The translations under genes and the position numbers were made by a program. From assembly GCA_034008185.1 (NCBI GenBank), contig CM067084.1, positions 67,924,612 through 67,988,611 of the forward strand: a stretch of DNA of 64,000 nt, in the 5' to 3' direction. How positions within the stretch are numbered: the first letter of the stretch is position 1; each line of letters opens with the position of its first letter. The stretch comes from Gorsachius magnificus (Eukaryota; Chordata; Aves; Pelecaniformes; Ardeidae). Positions 11,535-24,745 of this stretch are shown here, one piece after another. The notes beneath the pieces were generated by a model. That model did no database searches, was not told the DNA's origin, and saw only the letters and a list, made by a program, of their open reading frames with translations.

Positions 11535-14500
11535 ATGTACACTATTGCGTTAATTGGCAGTTCAGTGGTGCACAGTGGAGTTGCTCACCTTTCCCAGACT
11601 CCTGCTCGCTTAATACTTCAGGTCAGATGCCTGTTGGAGCACACACGTGAAGCATTCACCCAACTTCCCTTCTACAGAAACCATGAAGCAAAAAGTTTGC
11701 AGAAGGGTTGTGCAGGTCTATGTCTCATCCACACCTGAAGTGAAGATACAGCTGAACCTCACCACAGGGCTGAGGGATTCAGAAGTATCCCTGGTTTCCA
11801 CCGTCCAGTAACACCTTGAAAAGGCTTTTAAACTCTTAAACACAGCATTCTTGGGAAAATCAGCTCTTTTAAAAGTTGTGAATAGCAAGAAACCTAAACA
11901 ATCAAGGTATTTTCCAAGCAAAGGTATTAGTGTTTCCATTCTTTCAATTCAGGCTAATCATAATAACACAACTATTATCCAGCAGCTCTAATTACATTAA
12001 AAAAAATCATTAGACAGACTTTAAATTTACCAATGTCTTGATAGAATGAACAGAAATTGCAGTTGGATTTTTTTTTTTATATTATTTCTAAATGCCTCAA
12101 ATTCTCTTTTACCCAGGGATTTTTCGGTTGCTTTTGTATTAACTAACACCTCATGTTTTCACACAAGTGCTAAACAAAGCCTTTCTGATCATTTAATTAT
12201 GGTTTTCTCAGTCCTGTTAGATAACTTCCTATAGAAATATTAGTGAGTTTTAATTACAGCAAGAAAAGTTGTGAAACTTCTGAAAGCTTATGTATAATCT
12301 GGGCAGAGAGTTAAGCAATCATTCTTCCTTTAGCGGCTCAGCAAACCTTAACCTTTCTTTCAATTTCTCTGACTTATGGTGCTGGGTATTCTTTCCATGT
12401 AATGTAGAAATCAAAGCAGAACTGAATTAATGGATTTCCTATTTCTAGACCACTTCATGTTATATAAAGAAAAAATTGTTTGTATTCTAGGGTGTTCTTG
12501 TTTTGTTTTCACCTGAGGCAAATAAAGAAAGGTGTTTTTTAACCTGAATCTAATATTATACAACTCTCTCAATGAATGTCAGACCTTAATCTTAATGTTG
12601 AAAGTTTTTGAATGCAAACTTTCTCTTCTCTTGTTCCCTACTGTCTTCCTTGTCTTTTATTGATTCCAACACCTAAGTAACTGTTCATTTCTGACTCTTT
12701 CAGAGCATGCTTAAAAATCACTGATAGCTCCTACAGTTGTTCCAGCAATAAATCAATCAAGGAACTGACCAGAGGTTCATGTTGAATACCACCAACCTAA
12801 GCAATCTCCAGTTCAAACTAAATGTTAGAGGCCAAATCCAAATAAATATTTCTGCACCTAAAAAGTAGATGTTCCCAAACCATGAGTTGCAGAGAGTCAC
12901 ATCCTCAACAGAGTCCATGGAATGAGCTGGACATCTCAGAAAAAGGCCTCAAAGAGTCACCATCTCCAACACTGAGTTGGCACATACAATGTACCGATGC
13001 CTAGAACCAGCCAACTAGGCATCTGTGTCTAAGGAGTCATGTTTTAAAATTCTCTGCTCTTTGACATTTCATTCAGAGGCTTCTCCCCTCATTTGAGTGG
13101 AGTGTCTGCTAAAAGAAGGCACCTACACATTTTATTTCAAAAACCAGGGCTGTGCTCACCAATTCTTGTAAAACACGAAGTAGTGAATTAAGATCCCCTT
13201 TTGCTACAACAGCAGCATAGTTAGAGACAGTAGCTAGAATATGGAAGACCACTTCAGTTCTGTGCTATATAAATTATTTCATCTGACTGAAAGCATTCAA
13301 CTCAAGAATTTTTGCTGCCTCAAAGGTCACACAACAAAACACCAAGTCACAAGACAGTTCCTTTCAGTTAAAATGCAACAGTGGGGAAAAACATCCAAAG
13401 CTATTTTGTAATTCTTCCTCATACTAAGTTGTGAAGTACATCACAAGAAGTTTCAGTGAGTGCATGCAAGGCTTTCAACCAACCAGAGTGAATTAATTTT
13501 ATGTTAGATTTTTGAAATGAGAAAAAAATACTTACAGTGGGTATGATTATATTACAAAGGTCAACTTCAAAAGGTGACTTAGAAATACCAAGTTGAACCA
13601 TAGGAACACTATGAGTTCTGACTGACTGGACATGCTTAATTCTTAAAGAACTTTCAGATTTACCAGAATGAAATCAGTATGAAAAACTAAATGAAGAAAA
13701 TCCTTTAACTGAATAAATCCAAAAATGGTTCTTCTCAAGCACCCTTTTTTTGCTTCTACTCAACTATTTGTTGCAAAAATGATCTGTCAGAGTAGTTTTT
13801 ATGTCAATATTTATGCATATATATGTAGAAATTTATATTTCTAGGAAGGTGATACTGACTTGAAAAAAGTGAGTCAATTAGACAATGTTTTCTGGTGAAT
13901 GCGACAGAAGCCTGGATGGTAGAAGGTGGAGACTCCCAGTAGAAACAATTACTGGGAGGTTATTTTAAGTTTTGACAGAAATTATTTTAGAATTTTGTGG
14001 AAAAAAGGTATAATAGAAGGAGATGTCTATTATTACAGACATTTTTTATATCCAAGCTATGAAGATGTAATACCAGGGAGCCAACTGGTTGCATCAGTAG
14101 TTAAAGTTTTACTATAATTATTATGCCAAAAAATATCTTTAGTAGTAGTAAGATAACTTAATATCTTCCAAACTACAACTCCTAGAGATTTAAAATACTG
14201 AGAAGCAAATACTTAGAAACAGTCTAATTTAATAGATTGTGAAATGCTATAAAATCTAGAAACTTGCAAATGTTTAACATGACATAGTAGTATGAGCTGA
14301 TGAAGGAATCAGAAAGAATCCACTGAGGTTTTTTACCACTATATATGTCAAAGAGAAGGAACAAAAATCCCCAAACCCAGCCAGTGAGGTCAGGAAGAGA
14401 AAATAAATTCAAAGTCTCAGGGATATTGTAGATGGAAACTAACCTGGGAAAAGCACATGTAACAGCATTAAGCAGAAGATGAGTAAAACACTGGCTAATT

Positions 14501-17500
14501 AGCAGCTGAGCTAATGAAACAGCAAGTCCATGAAAGATGGAATAATGTGCTGAAAGTTTAATTAAGGCATTAGAATTGTAGACATAAACAATTACAAATT
14601 AAGACCAGAGCCTTTGAGAAAACCTTGTTTAACTCTCCTCGATCAGGTTGTCAGGTACCCACTGACAGTGGGTGGTGTGAATCATGCGTGTTGGTGCAAA
14701 GCCAGCTCACAACCAAATTAGGCAGAAAACCAGTCAGGACAGTGTTGTAACCTGTTGTAGGTGTCATGCTTGCCCTACCTGAAAAGCAAGAGTGTCCAGT
14801 GAAGGAGTTGCAAACTAAGCCAAAAGCAAGAATATACAGCAAAAGTGGGTGTCTCAGAGGCAACAGCCAAGACCAGGAAGGATTAGATACCACTTAAAAG
14901 CAACAGAACAACAAGGTGAAACACAATCTAATTCATCAGTTTAATACAGTGTGGGAGGCACAGCAGCGCGGTACACCATGATCAGTAAAAAGGCACTACA
15001 CAAAAACTAAAAAACTAAAAAAATGCACAGCCTTGGTAAAAACAGGTATCTGAGGGAGGACATAAAAGAATCCTTGTGAAGAAAGCAACATAAGTTTGTA
15101 ATTATAAAAGGTACATAATTCCAAATTTTTAGCTGTTATAAAATGACCCCCGTTCAGCGTTTTTTATTTACTTGGACCAGATGAGACTTACTTAGACCAA
15201 GCTGAGATCAGGTGGGGTTTTTTGGCTTGTTTTTGGTGTTGTTTTTTCTTTTTTTTTTTGTCTTCTATCTCAACTCTACAGCATGGAACATTTTTCTCTA
15301 GAATTCATACTGTATGGGTTGCATCTAAGGCACTGGTGTTTAAAGCAAAAAATAGTAAGATGGTTTTACAGAGAGTAAATTTCACAACATGAGAATTCTT
15401 GCAATCAAACCAATCTTGCTATTTAAATTCTCTTAATTAGAAGGATCTCAGCAAGCTGCTGAACTCACATTGCCCTAATAGAAAAAGCTGACAATGAAAA
15501 AAATAGAGTCCTTGTTGATGCTAAGCATCAGTCTATGTTGCAAATCCCCAGCTGTCCAGATTAGAGCCTGAGTGAGAGTGAACCATGGCCTTTTCTGGTG
15601 TGTGCATACAGATTTCCTTTCCATGGAAACAGGTTCACTGCTCATCTCTGTTTGTGGCTGGAATGGGGTCAGGATGTATGTGTATGTCCTAACCAGCCCT
15701 TCAGGAACACTGCTAGGACAAACATTTTAGATAGTGGCAAAGTTATCCCAGATTTGCACTAATGTAACAGAAACCAGAATTTGTCTTTTGTTCAGTTCCT
15801 TTCTCCATGATTAAGACAAAACCTAAATTTACTGCCTGTGAGAGAAGAGAATATAGTAACCGTGTGGCTAGTTCTGCATGGCTACCTGGTCAGTCTGTAA
15901 AGTTTCATTTTACTGAGACATGACAGTCATTCAACTCTGCCTTCACACAGCACCTAGAAGAGTCTATCCCTTCTCTTAGCATGAATTGCTGTTACATTTA
16001 TATATATGCAGCCCTCCATGCAGTTGAAAGGGGAATTTCCATCTTTCCTTTATAACTCCTGCCCAGCACAACCTTTTCCCTGTGCCAAATGTCAACATCT
16101 TATTGCTGTGTGACTTTTGGTTGGCCATATTCCTACTGTACTGGCATGAGTCCAGTAATCTGCTGATCTGACAAATAAAAGTTGCAGCAGAATTTGCCCC
16201 CGAACAGTAGTTCTCAATACTTTCCAAATGTGGCTATTAACATTTATTTCTCCATTCATTCAACTTCCTTGTCAGTAAAGCACTTTGGAAGTTTCTCTAC
16301 TTTTTCCTAAGGCATAACTTCCCCATTCGCCTGAATTCTTTCTGCATGATTAAAGGCAGTATTACTTATTTACCTGGCTTTTTCACGGAGAACAATAGAT
16401 TGGGAATTATTCACTTCCTGCTCAGAGTCAGGGAAACACATCCCAAGTATGTGCCACTCTCCTGCTCCACTGAAGTCAACGGAAGAGAATTTATTCCATC
16501 CAAAGTTTTGCTGATGTGCAAATCTGAACCCAGTAGCAAAATGCATCGTAAGAACAACAACTGTGAGAGCGAACACTCTTCTCAATGTTATTACAAGCGC
16601 TGAAAATGTATTTGTTAAATTATAACCTTTCCTGCTTTCATTTTTTTTCGTCTTTTAGAACAGGCTATAGTCAAAGAATGCTGGTGGGTGATTAATTTTG
16701 GCAGGTTTCAGTGAATTATAATGTGGTACAGTTCAACTCTTGAATTAGTCACTCTCAGATAACTGATACAGAGACTCACAGACTCACCACAATCTTTCCT
16801 ACGAGATAATAACCCTCATTTGTTAAGATGACCACTACGATCAGAGGCAGATGGAAGACAAAGATGCAGAGCAGTTGCAGTTTTCCGTTCATGCCTTCTA
16901 AACTTTCATCTTTAGCTGATAAAACAAATCTGAAATCAAGCAACTACCATCAAGGGAAGTACAGGTTTGGGGTTTTTTCTTCCTAAAAAATAGATTTGTA
17001 ACTGTTCTCAAATACACTGTTTCACTAATTTTATCTGCATACTAATTTCAAAAGCATGGCCTGTATTTAATCTTGCTGTGTGTGGTGCTCTCTAAATTAA
17101 CCGTTATAGTAATTTACATCTAAGTCCATCTATGCCAACGAGTTGCTGAGGCATTGCTGTGGCATTATTGCACTTGTACTACTTATTTATTATGGCTTGG
17201 CCTGCATGCAGCACTAATTCTACACCTTAAAATATGCCTACTTTGCTATAGTAATTAGCATGGATCAATTGTATGACATATGGTATATTACTTCTCTGCA
17301 TACAGATCTGTATTACGTAAACCAGCAAGACAGCACTACAAAGCTTACATTCACCAAGTTTCATGACAGATTTTGGTTAGTTCTGGCGGCAGGCTTAGCT
17401 TTTTCTTACCTGTGTTACTAGAAGAAAAAGGTCTAACATGATAAAGTATGCAAACTTGTAGTGTTTCTATACCTAAATTCCCCACAGCAAGATTGAGAAA

Positions 17501-19277
17501 CAGAGGCAGAATCTGACTTTAAACACAAAGAAGCAACTCCATTTCCTGCTCCAGTCTAAGGATATAAAAAATAAATAAGATTATCATAAAAAAATGAAAA
17601 AAATACTTTGCAAGCTATTAATTCATTGCTGCCACATTCATACTTAGCCTCAAAGATCTGGGTCTCTTTTTGAAGTTTCATGCAAAGACAAGGAGACCAG
17701 CTTGTCCTGAGTTTGTTATCCAGGCTGCAGTCTGTGTCTTTTCATTGACTTCAATGTCAGGGAATGAGACCTCAGACCACATTAGTATGAACCTAGAATA
17801 ACCCCACTAAAGTCATTGGATAGGTTTGGATTGCCTGTGGAAATGAGTCAACATTTGGTACTCTGGGACCAAAACAGAAGATGACAGTTCTCTCGCCAAG
17901 TGCTGATAGACCACAATTGCTTTCATTTATGGTGATACAAGTGAGGTACAAATTTGGTGAAGTTGTTGGCAGGTTTGGCTCCCAGAGTGCTGTGCAGAGG
18001 TTTCTTCTCAGCTACCGCCGTCCACTTCATAGAGGCTTTGTTGAACTGAGCCCGTTAGCTGGAAAGGCTTACAAAGTCCTCCAGTTTACGCTGTGGCCAG
18101 TGCAGTATCTGTCAGCATGAAAAAAATTAAGATTTATTCTCTCATCTCTGAAAAAGTACCTTACTTGTAACAAAAGGCTTTGTTGTACACTGTAAAGACT
18201 TTCAGAATGACAGAGAAAACTCAATTCTGGGAAACTTAAAGGTAATTAAAGGAAAACAAATACGTGTTATCATAAAAAAATTTTTTTGACTAATGTAAAT
18301 TAAACATTGCTGCATGTAATATTTCAATATATCAAAAAATTGGAACATTTTGCTATTTACATTACATCCACACAGAAACAACAGTAAAAAAAAATAAATC
18401 GGTCTGTAAAAGGTAAGGCTGTACAGCAAGTACTGCGACACATGGCAATTCAAGCATTTTGCTAACTTATTCACACCCTTTATGATCCAATGTTTAGTGA
18501 CATGGTCACAGACTGTCTTCTAAAAGATCTGCTTCACACAAGAAGCATGGGAATGCTGGTGCTTCTTCAGAGGGCTTGGGCTCCTTTGCCCGTGCTGGTT
18601 TGCACAGCAATGGGCAGACGCTGACCTTCTCTTCTGGTGTTCATCATTAGGTGGGTGGGTATTGTCCTGTTCTTAATTGAACTGAATGGAGAGTTATTTT
18701 CCTCTACAGCTTGTTGTGCTGTTCTCACCATATTTTAGAGCTGGTTTTGAAGTCTAGTAAGAAAAAAAGTTCTGTTCTGCTCTAGGGATGTTATACATCC
18801 TATCCAGTCATTGTGTAGGACTTACATGAGCTGCAAGTGTGCTCAGTCCAAGGGGAGTATTCAAACCATCCCGCTGTCCCACTGCCCTGGGCTCTGCTCA
18901 GTAAGTAAGGAATCAAACTCTTTTTAGATTCTTGGAAACTGGCAAAACCAAGATGATTTTTCACAGATGGTAAACACATATGTCTACTACCATGACAAAT
19001 ATCCTGAGTAATTAAATTGATTCAAAGCACTCAAACTTCTCAACAAACAAGTTCAGAGATTTTTTTTATCTGATGCAAAGAAGAAACAGCAGTATTTTTC
19101 CTTAACTTCATTCTTAGAAATGGCCAAACCATTAAAAAGATAATTTTCCTGAGTCAAACATTCAGCATGACAAATGTGTGCCCAAACCCTTTAAATTTAG
19201 CAATGTTATACACTGCTATAAACATGGCCTTGCAGCATAAATGCATTTATTTTGATAAATATGTTTACACTGCAGGA

Positions 19278-19285
19278 TATAAAAG
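19278..19285 (+). promoter_or_regulatory. TATAAAAG word, weak promoter candidate
   Basis: TATAAAAGGG lies in otherwise AT-rich DNA, with a CTGGTAAGC donor-like word about 45 bp downstream. No CCAAT box, CpG enrichment or coding exon accompanies it, so a chance match is the more likely explanation. Confidence 0.12.
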
Positions 19286-22200
19286 GGCTAAGATATGAAC
19301 TGAATTTGGGATTATCTACGGACTGGTAAGCAGCATTGAAAAGAAAGAATCTATCTAATCTCTTCCTATTATTTTACTTAGGGAACATAACCTATTTTAC
19401 ATCTATGACATGCACAGATATGCCTGTGTGGTTTAAGGACCGACTTAACTTTTGTATGGGAGGGTACCCAACATCCCACAGTCCCCATCCTGTGTTCTGC
19501 GTCCCCTCACCTCTGTTAGTCTGTGACCAGGGAAAGGAAGGGACGCAACCACAGTATTTCTCCTCGGAGGGGTGACGCTTACATCCCCAGCGACAGGTAG
19601 ACTGTGTCTGGTTTGTTCTAAAGAGAATGTCTACTGATAGGCTGTGACGAAACAGCATGAGAGAGGAGCTGCTCAAAGAAAAGGAAGGGATATGTAAAAG
19701 GACAATGGGGCCTCGCAGTGGGTAACCATTTTTTTCCCTGATAACCTTCTTTTTCTTAAGTCAATACATCAAAATCTCCATTCAGGATAAATCTCTTATT
19801 ATACATTAAAAATTCAACATGTAGTACTAATTTTGGAACATACGTATTTATAGATAGATGTCACTTCTTCACATTCCTTGAAGAGATACTGGTTTTCAAT
19901 TATTTTGCTGCTTTATAATTCTGTATGGATTTTTATCACTCATACATTAGTAGGTTTTGAACTTGCAAAAAATTGCTTACAGTAGAAAAGAAGTCAAACT
20001 CCTGTAATTGCTAGATAGCACCATCCTGCCCTTTTGAGGTTAAAGTAAGACGGCATGTGATTTTTTTTCCTTACCCTCTTTCAACACATGAGCCAGGAGC
20101 AGACAGTCAGTTGAAACAGTGATGATTACAAATGACAACTTGTAGCATGTGTTATCACAGCCACTGTATACAGTAATTGGTCTAACAATGCATTTTGCTA
20201 ACAACCATATGGATTCAGGGAAAATTGTTTTTTCTGGAGGAAATCAACTGCAGACACATTATTACAGTATGCTTTTCCCAGGATCTGTATTGGACAAGCA
20301 GACTAAATGCAATGTTAGTTTAAAGGGTCTTCGGCAGACATTGGGTGAAAACCTGGCCCCTTTAAAGCCAGTGACTAAAGGTCCAAAGATGTTAGCGAGG
20401 CTGAGGTTATTACAGTTACTCATATAACTATTGGACTGTCAAATATTTTAGGTTCAACTCAGCCTGTTCACAGTCTGACTGAGAGAAACCTTTTCTCTCA
20501 ATGGCTTTCTCCCTCAGTTATTTCAATCAAATAAATTACATCACAGGCTCATGGTCAGGCAGGGATGTGGCAGGTTCTTGAAGGTGTCAGATGTCAACCT
20601 TGCCAAGTTTGAAGTTTTCCTGAGGTAACTGTGAATTTTAAACTCATCCCTTGAAGGGCACGTTTCCCCTGGATGACATTTCAAACATATTAACCGAGGT
20701 TCGTTAAGGAGCAGCTGGACATGACGGGCTTGCAGGAAGTACATGATTAGATGGAATTACCCAATTTAGAGTATGCCTGGACAAAAGCTTTAGACGTGTC
20801 TGGATGAAGGCATGGTACAGCCCCATAGACTGAAATTTAAGGGATTGTGACTGGGTAAAATCAACATTCCCATACAGAAAATTAAAGAACAACGAAATGA
20901 GAAGCCGTGGGACAACCCTTCCTACGTCTTAGTGTCCAAGTGACAGCTTTCTCCTGAGAGTGGCAGATGGCATAGCAAGGACCTTCCCTTGGCCTTCAGC
21001 AGCTTTGGCAGTGTGGTACAAATTAGCTGTCCTACAGTCTGCTCTGATAACTTAATGACAGCTTCAGCCAAATTACCATCCAGCCAAAATAGCCTAGGTT
21101 CACAGGTTAAGTGTGCTGGTTTCATTAAGCTAAGTATAAGGAATAAACACGATCAATCTCCATAAATAACAAAGGCTGGGTGGGGAACAGCTTTTGAAAA
21201 CCAGAAAATTAAAACACAGTGAAAAAACAAAGAGGGGAATTATTTATGTTACTGTGAAAGCTGAGGGCAGAGCTCAGAAGGAAATGTATATGTTTACAGA
21301 TTGAAGACTTAACAATATTTTTACTAATTAGGGAAGCATTTTAAAAGCTTTGGGTCAGATTCTTCAGGTTCACTGTTGTAAAACCTTTTGGAGCAGTTTG
21401 ATTCTCCATTTTTCATTACTGCCGTGTTCTGCAGTTATTTGAAAACTGTTCAACTAAGCAATCAAATGTCCCTTTTCCAGCATGGTGGGTACCTCTCAAC
21501 ACTGTAGAAGCAATTCCAAAGGCAAAAAGCACCAAAATATTCAAAAGCACTACTTTTTCACTTCCAGTTGTTATTTTCGGTAAATGTTTTCCTAAGTTTA
21601 CCAGACTATGTGATATCAGCTCAAATGGAGACTTCACAAAAGACAGAATCACAGCTGCCCCATCATGCCTCAGTTTGTCAAATAAATAAGAACCACTTTC
21701 AGTGAGTGACAGAAGAAAACTTCTTTATTATTCCAATGTCCAGAAGAAGATTTATCTGTACACTTAAGACCACAGCCTCATTTCAGTGGGATGTGAACAG
21801 AATGCCAGGAAGTGACAAATCCAACCTGCTGCTTTGGATAACCAGGTTAGCTGCAAATATTTTTGTACGAAAAAATACTGTAACAAATGGTACTAACATA
21901 ATATTTTCAACAATCCCAACTAGATAATTGACAGCAGAAAATTCACTTCTTTCATTGTAAGCCCTTCAGCCTGCAGACTGGGGAGTGCCTTTGCACTGTC
22001 AGGATAATAGGAATGATCAGGGAGCCCAGAGAGCCTCTTTCGCTGGCTTCCTCTGTCTCTCTCACTTTCCCTGGCTACACACAGAGTTGTGAAGCCATGA
22101 GAAGAAAAACCCTGACTCCTTGTAGCTTCCCATATTCCTATTGCTCAGACACTTCTCTCAGAGTCTTTCTATCATTTGTCTGAGAAAACAGCATAGGATT

Positions 22201-23859
22201 TCAGTATCATTCACTGAGACACAGAGAACGTAGAATATCCTGGGTACTGTCATTTATATTTCCAATTCATAAGCAGTTTTCCTTGCAAATATTTTAAACA
22301 ACCTCTAAAAACAGTGTTATGGAAACCCCATGAATCCAATTCTTCATCATGTAACACTTCTCAGTCACCTTTGAAGCTGTGGTCCTTTTGACATTGGCTG
22401 TTACACCTTCTCCCCCCAAAAGGGGACATTAAAAAGAAATCTAAAGCCAGAAAGGTCAGAAACAGAGTCTTTGATATATTGACCTGGGCGGACTCACACC
22501 AGGGAAATCAGGGCATGAGTGGCAGCCTTACCAAATCTCAACGATAGCACTTCACATCACTTTGCAAAATGTTAGTGACTGCGCAAGGTTGCAAGAGGAG
22601 AGGATAATCAGGTCTAAAATTGGAAATTCTCTTCCTCACATTCAATTTCTTCCCTGATTCCCAGAGGAAGGCCACTCTCATTTCCCTGAAATGCAAAAAT
22701 TTGTTTCTTATTTTTAACCTACCCATTGTCATCTACGTCATTATATAGTGATGATTATTCAAAAATTTCCTCTTACTTTATTAACTTGAATTTATTTCAC
22801 TGTGCTGCACGTGAATTCAGAGTAGCACACCCAGTGACAGGACATTTTCAAACAACCTTCATGATTCATTTCCCTACGGCTGTTTTACATGAGTACTAAT
22901 ATACCCAGAACTTCCCTGCCAAGAAGGATCGGCCTCTCGACTTATTCATTTGGTGAGGGTATCTTCCCTTAGGCATTTACCTCATTATGTCCAATTAGAA
23001 GTTACCATTTTACTATCAGAGTTCACTGCTTAACTGCCTTGCTAAGTGATATGCTCTCTCTTTCTCCCCTACACGGATATTACTGGCCTTTTCTAGCACA
23101 GCATCACAAATTTGCTCCTCGTATGAAGATCATATGTTCAGACTTGGCACATGTACAGCAATACAGAGAAATACTTAACAAGCTTCATCATGCAAGCACC
23201 ATGTGTCCCTGGTTTCCACAGTGCTTGTGTCCAAAACCAATTTAGTTCTGAGGCCAAATATTTAAATGGCTGTAATAGTCCTCCTGATAATAGAAAAACC
23301 AACATAGGACAATCAAGAAAGAACAAAGTAAGCCAGTACTCCCCTATATTGTGCAAGTTGACAAGTATATACACAAGACCGCAGTGTTCCTGTCCCAATC
23401 CTCAGGGACAAGAGAGCAGTCCCAGCCCAGGGAGATCACATTTGAATTAGTGGCTTAGCACTCACTTTGCTCTTTGCTAACATCTCCTGAGACTGAAAGA
23501 GTTACACCACTGTTGGACACGTTCTAGTTGAGAAATGAGCAGCTCAGAGCAATGCTCCATATGTGCATTGACAGAGCGGGGAGATGACTTTACAGGTCAG
23601 CTGTTTTCCTCTGAACAGGTGGATACAAGTAAGAGCAAGGTGATACCATCACAGAGCATCTGCTACATGTCACTGATTAACACTGACCATAACTTGCCAG
23701 AAATGATTAGTACTGTAGAATGAGTCATTTTACCTTGACGTATTCCAAGGATATAGGAACCACACTTACCTAAAGGTACCTAAGTCAGGTCTAAATGAGT
23801 TAGTTTAAGCCGCAGAACAAAGGTAGCCATGTTAGCACAGCGTGACACTTACTTCTCGA

Positions 23860-23960
23860 CAGAGCTAATTAATCTGTACAGAGTGCGGCGGTAATGTGGC
23901 TATATTGTTTCTGGCAGCAGCCCAGCGTGGGCCTTCCCATAGCTCTGTTGTTCTTTCCTT
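23860..23960. other. Candidate conserved non-coding element
   Basis: A non-repetitive patch with a CTAATTAAT homeodomain-type core and two CpGs (GTGCGGCGG) followed by a GC-richer segment. No open frame or repeat explains it. CpG retention in an otherwise CpG-poor region is the only positive sign, and conservation was not measurable here. Confidence 0.2.
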
Positions 23961-24211
23961 CAGGAATGTCAGCCCCACATCAGCAGCCACTTCCCAAGCA
24001 CGTCAAGAGCTAGTTAGATTAAAGAGGGAGCAAACTCTACTGCCAGTCAGGATTTTTTAAAATCTGAAATATGGAAATATACCACTCAAGCATACTTCCC
24101 ATGTAACAGTCCCTCTGACAAAACTCCTCTTCAGAATCACAGGGTGAAGAGGAGAGGTTAGCAGAAGGAGCTATTAGACTGGAGATTGTTTACTGTCCTC
24201 CAGGGCAGGGC

Positions 24212-24301
24212 CTGTGCAACCTGCTCTAGGTGAACCTGCATTAGCAGGAGGGTTGGACTAGATGATCTCCCTTCTAACCCTTGCCATTCTGTGATTCTGT
24301 G
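24212..24301 (+). mobile_element. CR1 LINE 3' end fragment
   Basis: Plus-strand extreme 3' UTR of a CR1 element. The GGGTTGGACTAGATGATCTC block is followed by a CTTCTAACCCTTGCC segment and ends in ATTCTGTG ATTCTGTG, two terminal octamers of the CR1 type. No coding part remains, which is the usual outcome of incomplete reverse transcription from the 3' end. Confidence 0.9.
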
Positions 24302-24464
24302 AAAGAAGAAGATTCTTTGCAGTCTATATCTTCTCCTGAACACCAAGACATCCATCTGACATCAGTGGTACCATTTCAGTGGATTTCCATGGAACTACTT
24401 CATTTTATATCAGTCATATCTTTTTTACATGGGCCAAAAAACCCATGTAGATTTTACCAGTAAA

Positions 24465-24548
24465 ATATCTTATCTGTGTCAGAAGCAGCTGCTTGATAAG
24501 ATCAGTGAGTGCCGATTTTGTCAGTTTATTTGCTAGATAAGATAACGG
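24465..24548 (+). promoter_or_regulatory. GATA / E-box / MYB motif cluster (candidate enhancer)
   Basis: Within about 80 bp there is a TTATCT (GATA on the minus strand, 24470-24475), an E-box CAGCTG (24486-24491) and GATAAG (24495-24500). These are followed by the tandem AGATAAGATAA (24535-24545), which overlaps TAACGG (24543-24548), a MYB-type site. Grouped GATA, E-box and MYB sites are typical of haematopoietic enhancers. This is motif-level evidence only, and the E-box to GATA spacings (3 and 11 bp) do not match the classical composite of about 8-9 bp. Confidence 0.3.
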
Positions 24549-24699
24549 TTCTCAAGTAAGAGGACTTTGTCTCTGTTATTATTTTTCTGTTATGCCTGTT
24601 ATCGTCTTTAAATTTCTATTTTTGCTTCTAAAAGACTGCTGTGAATTCTGTGCTGATAAGAAGAACTAACTTTGACTGGATTCCTGCAAGAAGTGCCTG

Positions 24700-24745
24700 T
24701 TCTCGAGGCTAATTATTAATCTTCAGTTGATTAATGAATTACCCT
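24700..24745. other. Homeodomain-type AT-rich patch
   Basis: Clustered TAAT/ATTA cores, including a 7-bp inverted repeat ATTAATC...GATTAAT (24715-24735, 7-base spacer). It could be a homeodomain-binding patch or simple AT-rich sequence. The inverted repeat is of a size expected by chance in 64 kb. Confidence 0.18.

Larger units (their letters stand above)
11541..24211. other. Long non-coding stretch, no gene recognised
   Basis: Over 12 kb without a recognisable exon, RNA gene or young transposon. It contains T-rich runs near 15.2 kb, an imperfect ~61-bp-spaced repetition of AGAGTCAC...CTCCAACA-like words at 12890-12977, and a TATAAAAG word at 19278. Scattered CACTGAAGTCAA/TTGACTTCAATG-type words (about 16470 and 17745) often belong to very old sauropsid repeats. 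A possible weak MIR remnant lies at 17465-17540. None of this supports a gene. Confidence 0.5.

Noticed and set aside
11436..11738. 100-codon frame containing M-S and R-Y dipeptide repeats
   Set aside because: The repeated residues come from the 6-bp tandem array. The rest of the frame has no similarity I recognise.
12996..13023. 9-bp inverted repeat GATGCCTAG...CTAGGCATC
   Set aside because: With loops up to 20 bases, about four 9-bp stems are expected by chance in 64 kb. There is no supporting context.
13933..13958. 9-bp inverted repeat CTCCCAGTA...TACTGGGAG
   Set aside because: Chance-level for the window size, and no neighbouring terminator, gene or repeat gives it meaning.
14657..14673. 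17-bp palindrome ACCCACTG A CAGTGGGT
   Set aside because: An 8-bp arm is common by chance. It contains a TGACAG word but has no cluster of other sites.
17465..17540. Possible third MIR remnant on the minus strand
   Set aside because: Only a GAGAAACAGAGGCAGAATCTG-like word matches. That is too little to call without an alignment score.
16461..17760. CACTGAAGTCAA and TTGACTTCAATG words as ancient sauropsid repeats
   Set aside because: The words are typical, but each match is under about 15 bases. They are not listed as elements.
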